From contig JANVCC010000185.1 of assembly GCA_025345505.1 (NCBI GenBank), positions 2,252,767 through 2,316,766 of the forward strand: 64,000 nt of DNA, in the 5' to 3' direction. The DNA is from Todiramphus chloris collaris. Lineage: Eukaryota > Chordata > Aves > Coraciiformes > Alcedinidae. The position numbers and the translations under genes are program-made. Positions 26,243 to 37,729 of the stretch are shown here, piece after piece (position 1 is the stretch's first letter; each line of letters starts with the position of its first letter). The notes under the pieces were generated by a model that saw nothing but the letters and a program-made list of their open reading frames with translations, searched no databases and was not told the DNA's origin.

Positions 26243-27059
26243 TCAGATCAGATGGCTGTTTCCTAGAAAAACAGCGTTTATCCACGTTTGGTAGAGAAGG
26301 TTGCATCTGCTCAGCCAGAATCCAAAAGAGATAAGTCTCCCAGCGAGGCTTGGACACTGTAACTGCCTCAGGGACTAAATTCTGAAAAGAACTAGGTTTA
26401 CTCTGGGGAAGAGGGTCTTTTTCCAGTTCTGCGTTACATCCAACTGCTTCATCTTCAATAGACTCAACTGTAAGAAAGCCTAGAACTTACTCGGACTTTG
26501 TAGCTTTCAATGCACGGGCACGAGTCAGTATCTTGTGGCTGTGACCCATCTCTAGTTTTGTCCATGGAAGATGACATCTCTCTCACAAGAGAACCTAGCA
26601 GAAAAAAACCCAAAGCCACCACTCCTTGCTAACGTTTGCTAGAGAACAAAACCCTGCACCCAGGCTAGGATCTTCAAACAACATGCACCCACACGTTCTC
26701 CTACTCTTTTGCCCCAAACCTCCCTTTCCCCCATCAATCTCCCTGCTCTCAGACCCTGACCAGGATCCTCAGGTGCTAATGGAAAGCAGACGAGACCTGT
26801 TGGGTGATTGGCTCCTCCAGCACATCCTCAGGGGCCGTGGCAGTAACGGGAGAGCTTTCACTGCTTCTCCAGGCAGCCAGCTCCAGACTGACACATAGGC
26901 TCACGCAGGTAATTTCACGATGCCTGGATGCCTGCAGCTTCCCACCTTGTCCCACATTTATCTGTCAATTATCCACCCTAAATTCTTCCACCTCCCCACT
27001 GCTGACACCCTTTAAATACATGGTTATGAAATTCATCCTGTTATCTCTCGGCCGACCTA

Positions 27060-27480
27060 GATAACAGGACCGACTGCGCGCTGCGCTCCATTCAGCTGCT
27101 CGAGAACTTATTCAGACACAGATTATTTCCCAAACTCCGAATCTGATCCTATCGAGGGGCTATGTTTAGATCACACATCAGGGCCTCGTCAGACGCCATC
27201 CCAAAGAGCCTCCATCGTAGCTTTATTCTACTCCGCTGCCTCCAATCCAGCTCGTTAACCGCTCCCAAAAACGAGTATATTTTAATTACTGTTTTCTGAG
27301 AATTGGGATTATTTTCCTTCTAAATATATTCGTCTGATTATCTCCAGGATGAAATTCATTTGGTTAATTACCATCCTTTTAATTTGTTTAAGACTCTGTT
27401 TCTGTTTCCTGTGCTGCAACACCTCCCCGCTAGCTCTGCCTGCGTTTATTCCGCGTCTGACGGGCTCCCATCTTGGGGAA
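27060..27480. promoter_or_regulatory. Candidate conserved noncoding block
   Basis: This non-repetitive stretch mixes scattered CpG words (CTGCGCGCTGCG, CCTATCGAGG) with AT-rich homeodomain-like cores (TTTTAATTACTG, GGTTAATTACCATC). Its texture differs from the decayed intron on both sides. The boundaries are approximate. Confidence 0.3.
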
Positions 27481-28466
27481 CAAGCAGGAGGTTTCCAGAA
27501 AAACACACAACAAACAAAGCCTTGCGGGCAGAGCCTGTGAGCTCACCTCAAATCCACCCTAAGAGAGAAACGCTCCCCAAAGGTGGACATCTGCTGTTGG
27601 TGTGTATTACTGTAAGTGCCAGCCCTGCGCCCGTTGGGGTTCCAGCCGCGCGGAACCCAGCACTGGGTGATGGAGAGCCACTACCTGTGGGCAGGGACAG
27701 GGGCTCTCCTGACATCACAGGCTCGTGAGGACTCGCAGCTTGTCCCCCAGCGTTCAAAACCCTCAAAACAGGGTTTGCAGCAGAGCCTTCCAGAAAACGA
27801 GCAACAGAGACCCCACAGTGCCTACCTGCAAGCACCCGCAGCCCCCATCAGCTGCCTTGGGTTCTGCCTCTCCCCAGGGGCACGCACAGACCTCAGACAA
27901 GGCTGCCCCAAAGGGACTCTCCACCTCCCGTGCTCTTTGGCTTCCCCTCTCTGCATGTCCCACATCACTGGGGCTTCCTGCGCTCACGGCCTCGCTCCTT
28001 GGTCCTCCTGCACCCTCTCAGCCCCCGAAGCCTCTTCCCATCTGTACACGTGGGTCCGAGCTGTCAGGCCCAATCTTTCATCGCATCTCATTCCTTTGCC
28101 ACAACACAGCAGTTTTGTGCCTAATGCCTGGCTTATTCTATCATCCTCTTATTACTACCCTGAAACAGAGGTAGACAAATTCCAATTTCATTATCAAGAT
28201 CTCAGTTCCAGGCAGTGACGCACATACTGGAAGAAGCCTCCTGTAATTTTATTAGTTGTCTAAACTCTCCTAATGAAAAAAAAAAATAGATATCTTCCAT
28301 GGATAATGCAAATAAGACCAACAGAGACATTAGGAGACATTTCAAAGAGTCTTAAGCCAATGGGAAAAGCTTCCCACAAGGAAAGGTCATGGCACCGAAT
28401 TAAATTACAGACATAGACTTGAACCACAGTGACATCAGAGAGCACCCAACAGCTTGGGAGAAGACA

Positions 28467-28553
28467 CGGAGCGGTACGCGGTGACCACCACACTTCTACC
28501 GCCGACGGCCCCAGCCGCGCGGACGCCGCTCTCGCCGAGACCTCAGCAAGGAC
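28467..28553. promoter_or_regulatory. Small CpG cluster beside a CR1 fragment
   Basis: About fifteen CpGs fall within some 90 bp, far above the local level, directly before the CR1 fragment at 28585. It is too small for a standard CpG island. It may be an unmethylated regulatory patch or part of an unrecognised repeat. Confidence 0.3.
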
Positions 28554-28584
28554 GGTTCCCAGCTCAGCTCACAGGTACTTCAAA

Positions 28585-28779
28585 GTTTGGTGGAACACTG
28601 GAAGGGGTTGCCCAGGGAGGTGGTGGAGGCCCCATCCCTGGATACCTTCCAGGTCAGGTTTGATGGGACTCTGAGCACCCTGCTCTAGCTGCAGATGTCC
28701 CTTCTCCCTGCAGGGGGGTTGGATCAGATGACCTTAGAGGTCCCTTCCCACCCAAACCAGTCTGATGTTTCTATGAATG
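28585..28779 (+). mobile_element. CR1 LINE 3' fragment, sense
   Basis: It contains ACACTGGAAGGGGTTGCCCA, GGAGGTGGTGGAGGCCCCAT, a GGGGGGTTGGATCAGATGACC element, and ends near TTCTATGAATG, which corresponds to the CR1 terminal ATTCTATGA repeat. It is 5'-truncated and about 195 bp long. Confidence 0.88.
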
Positions 28780-28924
28780 TGTTGAGCAGCTCAAGAGGCT
28801 CTCCCAGAGGCTGCCCCTCCAGTCTCTCCCCGTACTGGCCCAGCCTCGGTGCAGCCTCACCCACAGTCCTTTTCCATGCCAACATATTCCCATCTTATTG
28901 AGAAAGTTGTTTGTCCCTTAGTAG

Positions 28925-29180
28925 GGCACATTTTCCAACTAGCTTTGTTGTGCTAAAAATTATGGGCTGTAAAGAATTAATGGCTGAATATAAATCAATT
29001 TAGTTCACTGAGAGCGCGCGTGGTTTACGTGGTCGAGGTTTTCAAAGAAAAGTAATTAGTTGATTTGGCATTTCAATCTTCGGAAGAATAAAGAAGCTAT
29101 TTGTCTGCTTTGAGGACGTGTTTGAGCACATGAGCATATGCTGTATTCTCTGAAACTCTATTAAGGAATACTGTTTATTG
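28925..29180. promoter_or_regulatory. Candidate conserved noncoding block between CR1 fragments
   Basis: Unique sequence with TAATTAGTTGATTTGGC, AGCGCGCGTGG and AAATCAATTTAG words lies between two CR1 copies that have not entered it. This is suggestive only; no conservation data are available here. Confidence 0.3.
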
Positions 29181-29202
29181 GCTGGATGTGGCAGAGCTGA
29201 GA

Positions 29203-29408
29203 GTTCACAATAGTTTCAGTTGGAAAAGACCTTTAAGATCATCGAGTCCAACCATTAACCCAGCACTGAACCACGTCCCTCAAGCACCTCAGCTACATGT
29301 CTTGTAAATCCCTCCGGGGATGGGGACTCCATCACCTCCCGGAGCATTCTGTTCCACTGCTTAACAACCCTTTCAGTGAAAAAGTTTTTCCTAAAGTCCA
29401 ACCTAATT
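29203..29408 (-). mobile_element. CR1 LINE 3' fragment, antisense
   Basis: On the plus strand it reads as reverse-complement CR1: TTGGAAAAGACCTTTAAGAT, CATCGAGTCCAACCATTAAC, CCAGCACTG, CTCCGGGGATGGGGACTCCA, and AAGTTTTTCCTAAAGTCCAA. The element is inserted opposite to its CR1 neighbours and is only moderately diverged. Confidence 0.9.
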
Positions 29409-29549
29409 AATTCTATTGTCTTAAGAAGATTCTTGCCATTAAAGATTTTACCTCAGAGACTTCATTTCACTTTCCAAAGAGCCTGACCGGAGGCTTTAAA
29501 AAAGCCAGACAGTCCATTCTCTGGCAGGTAGGCAGCTTCTAAGGACTGT

Positions 29550-29862
29550 TACAAGGAGATGAGGCTGAGGGAGCTGGGGTGGTTCAGCCTGGGGAAGAGA
29601 AGGCTCCAGGAAGACCTCCCAGCGACCTTCCAGTACCCAAAGGGGGCTACAGGAAGGCTGGAGAGGGGCTGTTTCCAGGGCCTGTAGTGAAAGGACGAGG
29701 GGTAAGGGGTTTAAATTAGAGAAGAGTTCATTTAGATTGGCTATCAGGAAGAAGTAGAACAGTGGAATAGGCTACCCAGGGAGGTGGTTGAGGCCCCATC
29801 CTTGGAGATATTCAAGGTGGGGTTGGACAAGGCTCTGAGCAGCCTGGTCTAGCTGGTCCCAC
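29550..29862 (+). mobile_element. CR1 LINE fragment, sense, truncated at both ends
   Basis: It contains AAGGAGATGAGGCTGAGGGA, GCCTGGGGAAGAGAAGGCTC, a GGATTGGCTATCAGGAAGAA-like stretch, CTACCCAGGGAGGTGGTTGA, and AGCAGCCTGGTCTAGCTGGT. It lacks the final GATGATCTTTAAGG and TTCTATGA part, so its 3' end is missing or degraded. It lies about 140 bp from the antisense copy. Confidence 0.87.
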
Positions 29863-32009
29863 TGGCGAGCCTTGTTTGCCCTCCGTGCCCGTGCCACGCA
29901 CACAAAAATCTACACCTTTCTCCACTGGTTGAGTTTCACACGTTAACAGCAGGGACAAACCAAAGCCGGGTCGCACCAGACTCGAGTTTGCTCTCCCCCT
30001 ACTCCCCACTAACGACTCATTTAACAGCAGCACAGCAATTAGAAAATCGATATTCCATTCAGCCACGGAGGCTCCGGCTAGAGCATTACTTAAGGAACGT
30101 CTCCTGCAGCCTTATCTTTGCCTGGACAAAGGATAAGGCGGGAAGGACACTCCGGCGTGAGGTTCTCTGATTTAAGATGATTTCTCTTCAGGCTCACACG
30201 GCATTCACCGAACGTTTGAGGCTGGGTGTAGCCAGTGTGGATGTGACATTCTACTAATAAGCACCTCTGTGCCGGGGAGCGTGCAGATAAATACGCTGGC
30301 AGAGAAACGTGAGCTTGCTTTACTGTTTAATATCATACCACCCACCTGAATAAAACAGAGCCTGACACATGTCATAAGGAATTACTCTAAGAATGCAAGG
30401 CCCGTAGGCATCGAAGCCCCATTTGTATTCCAGTTGTATTAACCAAAAATAAAATAAATAAGTAACAATCACATCATCTTTGCTATGAAAGGATTTTCCA
30501 GCCGTTCAAGCGCTTACTACAGCGCTGTCACGAGCTCCCGTACTAGAAGTACAAGGGCAGCAAAGGGGAAGAAAATCAGAAACAAAGCGAACGGCAGAAA
30601 TCAGAATGGAGAAATCACTCCCCTTTGCTGCGTTTGAGCTCGTGCTGGAGGAGTCCAGCCCTCGCCCGGCACAGCCCGGCAGCTCCGTCTTCCCCGAATT
30701 CTATAATTAGTGTCGGTGATGATTCCAGCAGGATTGCAAACGCTGCCCATCTGCGGAGTCCGGGGCGGGAGCAGTCTGCTTTATTTCAGAGTTATTTAAA
30801 AAAAAAAAAAAGCTGTAATTGCTGATTGCTGTGGTGGGAACCAAACCACTCCCTCGCACGCAGAGAAACCAGGGCGGGGAGACCGGGAAAGTCACCACCT
30901 TCCCGCTGACAAAAAATTCCTAGCAAGGCACATGGGTGAGGAGCAATTTGTAGTTAATGCAAAACTAAATCACCCGTGGGAGCGAGGTGTAGAACCTTTA
31001 AAACAGGTCTGTGACAAGGCTGCTAGGAATTAGATGCCACACCACCAAAAAACTGGAGCTCTATGACCTCAGAAGCAGCACAAGAAACGGCTACACAGAA
31101 CCGAGACACTTGACTGAGATAAAACATCGTCCAGGGTACTTTTTGATACAAACAGCAGATAAAAATCACTGGGCAAAATGGCCCATCTCAAGTAATCTTT
31201 ACGAGCGGATTAATTTGACTTCTTTTTTTGGGGGGCAGGTGACTATTCTTTCAACAAAAACTAATGAAGAATTCTCAGTCAATTTTTCAGGCGAGACAAA
31301 ACGAGTACCATTCTTTAGGTTTACAACCAGTGGTAACCAACAGGCCAGACTAGAGGAACAGCTGCAATGCCAGTTCACAGCATCTATCAGGCTAAGAGTT
31401 TACTCATCACTGTTCCAAGCAGTTGGGCTGCTCTGGCCATAGAGGTACACAACAGGGTTTGGAGATCTGTTTCTGTTTAACTTGATTATAAGGATGAGCA
31501 CAGTTAGCAGGACTCAATTTCTCCAGTACATTTTACAGCTACCAAACCAGTGTTATTCTTTATGCACCAAATACCAACAGTCCAAATCAAATCTCATCCT
31601 GTATTCCTTATGTGCTCACATTTAGAGAAAGCAGTAAAAAAAGGAAATAATGTAAGCGGGAGAAAAGAGTCCAGAGAAAAGCTACTCAGAGCTGACACTG
31701 TTCCAGCTTTGATGCCAAGGTCTGTGGTTTTAATACATGACACCGGAGGAAATCAAAGTGCCAGAGATGCAGGTGATGCAGCGCTCATCCCGCCCCGATA
31801 ACGACGACACATCGCTCTACCCTGTAACTTACTGGGGTCAGGAGCAAGAATGCCATGTGCTGATTTGGGACAAAGCAGGATAAGGGGCAGGGTGAAATCA
31901 GGGAGTGTGGAATTATCTGAAATGTTTCAGGGAATTTGATGCTTCCAAAACCTTCCGACTTCTGATTGGGTTGGTGGAATTATTTAGGTCAAGTCCTGGT
32001 TTGCATTTT

Positions 32010-32055
32010 AATTTAAAAAAAAAAAAAGAAAAAAAAGAAAAAAGAAAAAGAAAAT
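32010..32055. repeat. A-rich tract (A)nG(A)n
   Basis: About 45 bp are composed almost only of A with regularly spaced G. No CR1 or SINE body is attached, so it is listed as low-complexity sequence, not a retroposon tail. Confidence 0.9.
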
Positions 32056-32866
32056 TCTAAGCTGAGTTTCAGAACACGAAGGCCAGGACAGTTAACCCAG
32101 GCCATTACAGATGAGTCCTCAAACCACGGGAAGTGGTGCAGGACTAAAGCAATCCAGTGTTACCATTTGGTTGCCTGAAACCAGCCTGGTGACCCAAGCC
32201 CAATTCCCAGCAGCAGGTACCTAATCCTCAGAGAGCTGCTGACCCGGCTCACCCCGAGCGACAGCGTCCCAGGGGCAGGAGCAGCGGGGGACAAACCAGC
32301 CTCACCAGTGCTCCCAGTGCTCTCCGTGGTGGGGGTTCCAGGCGTGCTGTCCGGGAGGCACAGGAATAGCGGCCGTCACCACGGATGCTCTGCCTGTTGT
32401 GAAGGCAGAGAGAGGAGATCCCCAGGCTGTCAGTCAGGGCTACGCTCATACAGAGGGTTTGGGGGTTTTTTTTTCCATTTCTCAAAGTTGTTATTGGAAA
32501 ATGTCACTATTCATTGCCAAGAGTTCCCGTGATGCAGTAACTCTCATTACACCTAAGCCCTCTCAGCACAAAATAGCCACACACTGATAACATGAATATA
32601 TTTGCTGCAGCTGCTGTTCCATAGACTGCGCGCTCGTACAGTCAGGTTATTTTACATGCTTATTAGCCCCATTATTTTATAGCTCATTCCTCTGTGTAAT
32701 GCTGACTCTATAGCACTTCATTTGAACAAAAGGATATGTTCCTCTGAGACAAGAAGGGATGAGGAGGCTCCAAGATAGAAAGGGAAGGTGGAGTAAAGGC
32801 AGCAGGTCATGTTGTGCCTGGGCTGAGGAAGCGCCTGGGGCTGCAGGAGCCCTGAAGCCTCTCCCC

Positions 32867-32954
32867 ATGGGAGCCCTGCTGCTGCTGCTCTTCCTGCTCC
32901 AGAGGGTCCTCTCCAAGAGCTCTGCCCTGGATGGGTGCTCCCAGGGGAGCAGAG
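32867..32954 (+). other. Signal-peptide-like open segment ending at a splice donor (possible first exon of an unknown gene)
   Basis: An ATG opens MGALLLLLFLLQRVLS followed by KSSALDGCSQGSR and then a donor AGCAGAG/GTGAGA, leaving phase 1. A short start, a hydrophobic leucine core and a phase-1 exit are typical of first exons of secreted proteins. The start context is only fair (C at -3, G at +4). The same frame is open upstream from 32759, and no convincing second exon was recognised downstream. Repeated CTG codons can arise by chance in GC-rich DNA, so this is tentative. Confidence 0.2.
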
Positions 32955-35559
32955 GTGAGAAGGATGCGGGAGGGAGGCAGCCAGCACCTATTTAACTGGG
33001 ATCACTGCGCACAGAGGCAGCGCATCGTCCGTCTGCCAGAGGTCTGGGGTTTGCTTGGGTCACGCCACTCCAATGTGACTGAAACACCACGGAGGTGGTG
33101 TGGCACCCAACATACAGCCATGGCATAAGGTCGCCAAAGCTCTTGGTCTTGGCCACCAGCACCGTTCACTAATGGCCAAACCACTCTAGAGAGGGAAAAG
33201 GTGCCCCCAGTTGACAGCCTTTGTGCTGCTGCACACACTGCTCGGACCAGTTGTCCTTGTACTGGAGCGCGACCTGATGAGAAGCCTCCCCCCAGCCAGC
33301 CAGGTGCTGCTTTCTCCCTCCTCCACCATCCCAGAATTTCTGCTAAGGTCCCAAAAGTGCCAAATCTGGGTGCTACCAAGCTATCACCTTCGCATTTCTC
33401 ACGTTCCAGTCTCTCAGCTGCTCCCCCAGCACACCCCTCTCATGGACACACAGAACAGACGCTCCCAGCGCTTTCAAGAACAACGCGGGTTGGAAAGGTT
33501 TCTTCCAAGAGTGCACTGTTGTACACGGGCAACACCTTTCTTAGGGAAAGCCTCAAGAAGTTACAGGAACCATGAAAAACTGAGAGGGAAAGCTGGAAAA
33601 GACAAGGAGAGAGGACATGGCAAATGTCCCCTTAGCAAATTATCAGCAACTAACGTAACGCATGGTAAAATAAGAAAGAAACCGTCGGTATCTGCCAATT
33701 GTCTCTTACTAAAATGGCCAAGGAATAAATACTCAAGACGAAAGATCACTAAGAGTACATCAAGAAAACATTAGTGATATTAATTATGTATCATACATCT
33801 CACTGCATCTGTGGGACTCACTGACACCAGATGTAACTGGCAACAAAAACTTCACGCAACTCCAACAGGGTTCTGTTTCGTTTTGTTTTTAAGACTGTGA
33901 AACTCTTCATAACATCCAGAAGAGAGAACCAAGCTCTTGAGTTGCGGAAGGCGCCAACCACAAACCAGGACTGGGCACAGGGCTCCCTGGGCTCTCACTC
34001 GGATGTGCTCCCGTCACTCTGCTTTCTCACTCCCCTGCTCTACCCGGGGGGTTGGTGGAGGCTCTGCCCGTTGTGTCAGGGGGCTGGGAAGAAGGCTAAT
34101 AAAGGGAGGGAGAACCTCAACATGAGGCACTTTGTCTGTGAAGGGCAAGACACCTGCCTTGGTTTATACAAAGGGAGAGCTTTAGATAGAAAGGCATCAA
34201 GAAAGAAAACTCACGTGCATATCAGACCGGGTACGAGATTGCCATGATAATGAAGGAAAGAATTCTTTGCCCTTTCCTTGCAGGTTTCGCTGCTTTATGA
34301 ACGCATCTCACAGAAGCTGCTGACAGTCCTGGGAAGCAGCAGCGTTACACGGAGACCACGTTTAAGAGGTGAGAGTTCAAAACAGAATAATCAAATGCAG
34401 AAGTCAGATGATGATTTTTCCTAAGTTCAGTGTTCTATTCGAACACGTTAAACAGAATCAAAATTGTTACCCGCTCTGTGGGGCTCAAATGTCTGTGTAA
34501 ATGAAGCCAGGAGTAACTAGATAAAGGAAGGAGGATTGAGGAGATTAATATTAGCTAGACTTCCTTCCCTAGATGGATCACAGAGCTTACATTAGAATAG
34601 GGATGCCAGAAAGCAATTAAAAGAACTCAAATCTCTAAGTGCTGAAGGTTTGCCAGCATATACCTCTAAATTCTCCTGCAATGCCACTGGGCCCTTTCCC
34701 CTAGGGACTTTCTAACTGCTTCTCAGACATCAGGATAATTATTGCAAAGTGTGACCCAGACTGCGGTATAACGAAGGAAACCACTCAAGGTTTCACCAGT
34801 AGACGCCATCTCTCCAGTGAAGCCAGCTTCCAACTGGTAGGTCCCGTGTTTGCAAGGGCTAAACTCAAAGTGACATTGCCTGTCCCGGGGCGATGGAGCC
34901 CGTGGGCCGGGGTCTGCAGTTGGCTGCAGGGCTGTGTCCCCGCACGGTCTCTGGGAGCCAGCACAGACCTGCCTCAGCTGGAGTCCCCAGAGAAGCCTCC
35001 TGGCAAGGAGCACGCACAAGGGCTTTGGAAGGGGAGGAGGTAGATAATGGATGGGGAGCGACAGCATCTACATGCTCTTATCACTGGGGTAGGGTACGTG
35101 TCCCTGCTTTGGCAGACTGGGCACTGCTGTTCCCTTGCAACATCATCCAAGCAGAATTTGCTTCCCTGATGTTTCGGCTCCTCACGTTGACTGAGTGTTT
35201 TATCTCTCTGGGAAGCTTTAGAGACTGTAGTGGATTTGCACAGGGAACTTCCACTGCTGGGATGTAAATCCCTGCTTGGTTCTAACTTGCAATCTCCAGT
35301 TTAAGCATACAGGGAGCAAGGAAAGACATGAAATACTAATTGCAATCCAAATTGCTCCGTCTTCTATCCACCCCCTGCCAACCCTCCTCCCTGCTCCCTA
35401 ATCCATAAGGTCTGAGTGATGATCAGTGAATAATTAATCCTGGGTGAGCTGGAGAGATTTCCTGCAGAGAGCCTCTGCAGATGTGAGATCCAGTTCAGGA
35501 GACGCCTGACACGCGTTCACCCAGCACCCACCGCAGCATCCCAGTGTCACCCCAGTAAC

Positions 35560-36060
35560 TCCACCTGGCTGGTCAGACCCTTGGCGCTCACGACGCTCAC
35601 CACGTCGTCCCGCGGTTACTTAGAGCGTTGGTGAAAGTGCCGCGCTGCCGGGTGATCGTGAACGATGCCGTGGCGGTGATTCGAACCAGCAGAGCAATAA
35701 GGCGACCATTTTTGCATCTCTCAAAAGCGACACAAAAATGCTGCAATGTGGATTTTAAGCCCTGCAAACCCGACCTTCTGAAAGCAGAGAAAGTTAAAGT
35801 AACATGAAAACAGCAGCCCTCAGCCTTCCAGTTAACGTCTCGGAAGCAATGCATTTTTAAAAAGTTATGTTCTCAAAAAGGGGGGGGGGAAATAATTAAA
35901 AAATAAATCTAATCTATAAACCCTTCTCCTGTCCTCTCTGTTTATGTCCGTATCATTAAAAGTGTTACTATATAGCAGCAAACACATCCATAATGGAACA
36001 AATCTCCCCGAGCAGCAAAATATTAATTATTCAAGGTACACACAACAGCGTTCAGTAAAT
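35560..36060. promoter_or_regulatory. Candidate conserved noncoding block with CpG-bearing core
   Basis: A core with many CpG (CACGACGCTCACCACGTCGT and CCGCGCTGCCGGGTGATCGT) passes into AT-rich homeodomain-like sequence (TATTAATTATTC near 36021). An 85-codon minus-strand open frame crosses the first part without a recognisable domain. A G run interrupts it at about 35881. Confidence 0.3.
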
Positions 36061-36329
36061 CATTTGGTAACGACGGCGGGAGTGCTTTGCAGAGGGGCTA
36101 TGGTGGGGAAGAACCACTGAATGGTTCAAACTGGGGATGGGTGTCACCTCTCACGGGCCAGTGACGGGTGCGTGGGGGCTACTGTACAGGACCAGCATCA
36201 TCCCAGGGACATCAGCAGATGTGAGCAAAGGGGACAGTCTGATATAACAGCTATGGCTCTATAGAGACCAAGACATCTGCATCGTTTGGGGAACGAATGC
36301 CACCCTCCTGCACACTGCCGATCACGCAC

Positions 36330-36500
36330 AGTGCATGCCACATCCCTTTCTCGTGTAATTACTTACATAACACACACGGATTAAAGCTAAATTCATATTC
36401 CTGGCTTTAATTCAAATCATTTAAGCATTTTAAACAAATTATATTTTAATTCCGGCTAAAACACACTGGTTTAATTCAATTAAAATCAGTTTCTTCCTTC
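36330..36500. promoter_or_regulatory. Candidate conserved AT-rich block
   Basis: TAATTACTTACATAACACAC, TTTAATTCAAATCATTTAAG and TTAATTCAATTAAAATCAG give many TAATT/AATTA homeodomain cores with no tandem periodicity. The call rests on composition only. Confidence 0.28.
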
Positions 36501-37729
36501 TTTTCATCACACCTGACCTGAATTTTGCTGAAGAGAACCCAAGTGAGACGCTCTGTCGGACTGAGATGTAAAAATACAACCGCCACCAGCCAGATAAACA
36601 AGATGGGAACATCAGCACCACAAGATGATGCTCAAACGAGAGCAATCTACCTGAAATGTCCCTGATAATCACTGAAGAAGAGGCTCCACATAATAAGGCG
36701 TTATTAAAGAGCATGGCAAGGGAAAGACACAGAAGCCTATTTTCCCTCAGTCTGTTTTTCCCTTCCCTCCCAGCTGATGGATGAACTTGACATAGTTATT
36801 TCATATTCACAAGTGTTGAACATCATTATATCCAGTGCTGTGTACAAGGAACTGCCAGCAGCGAGCTCAGCGCCCCGGCCGCCTCCAGCTACAATCAGCG
36901 GATTTCTGTGCGCGACCACTGCGCTCCCAGGCCGGGTAACAAGAGATCCATGTCAAACATCTGCAGCTCCCAGCTCTCTGAACAAAGGCTGCAAAGCCTG
37001 GCCCACCTCAGCTGCTCCACGTTCGCTTTTTCCCCCTCACGCAAGGGTTTTTTGCAGAGTTTCAATGAAGAACGGAGGGAAACTTGGGTTTAAGCATTCC
37101 CTCCTCCCAAGAGGGAAAGGTATTTATTGCTAATACTAATTGCCAGTAGAACTGACAGAACAGGGAAAATAAAATCTTATTCTTCAAGCCATATACCTCT
37201 CTTATGAAATGGGAGATTCCCTTTTGCAAGACGGGAAACTGAGGCAGATACCAGGTGGAAATCCCTGCCCAGTGCCTCAAAGCGCCGAGGGCAGAACCTG
37301 AAAGCACCGTTGGATGTTACGGCTCTTCAAACACAACTGCCCACAGCCACTGAAAGGAAAAGCCCTTTTACTGCCACTTTCCCATCACTCTGCAGTTACA
37401 GGAGCTGGCTCAGCGACCTCACCAGACAGAAAATCACCCCCTAAATAATAATTTCCTATCCTTCCCAAGACTGTGTGATGTCTGGATCTGCTGCGAGGGG
37501 AACACGTGGCCAGGAGACAGTGGGCTGGGGAAAGCAAGCCTGGCCCTCTTCATTTAAAAGCAATGTTTTTCATTGTGCGCCAGAATACTGGCACCTTGGA
37601 TAGAAGTATCTGAGTTTTTACTCTAAGCAATTAAGGATTAAAAAAGCAAACAGTCTAGAAGTTTCAGAAGGTATCTTCTGGTATAAAAGCTGGAGTGATG
37701 GCATTTTTTCCTCCCCCCCTTTTTTTTCC

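Larger units (their letters stand above)
21557..28466. other. Intronic stretch without recognised genes
   Basis: It contains AT-rich candidate conserved blocks (25640-25880 and 27060-27480), a short 12-bp tandem duplication (26219-26242) and an A/T-rich run near 24670-24700. Open frames of up to about 230 codons near 22300-23000 and 27600-28200 show no known domain and are not flanked by convincing splice sites. Confidence 0.5.

Noticed and set aside
27616-28218. A 200-codon plus-strand open frame
   Set aside because: Proline/serine-rich noise from GC-rich DNA, with two other frames open over the same bases and no domain.
31011-31442. A 143-codon plus-strand open frame
   Set aside because: Starts with GTG, no domain and no splice boundaries recognised.
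33201-33774. Possible second exon after the signal-peptide-like segment
   Set aside because: An acceptor-like CCCCCAG occurs at 33210, but the joined frame shows no secreted-protein or chemokine pattern. A faint resemblance of another frame to a chemokine tail is too weak.
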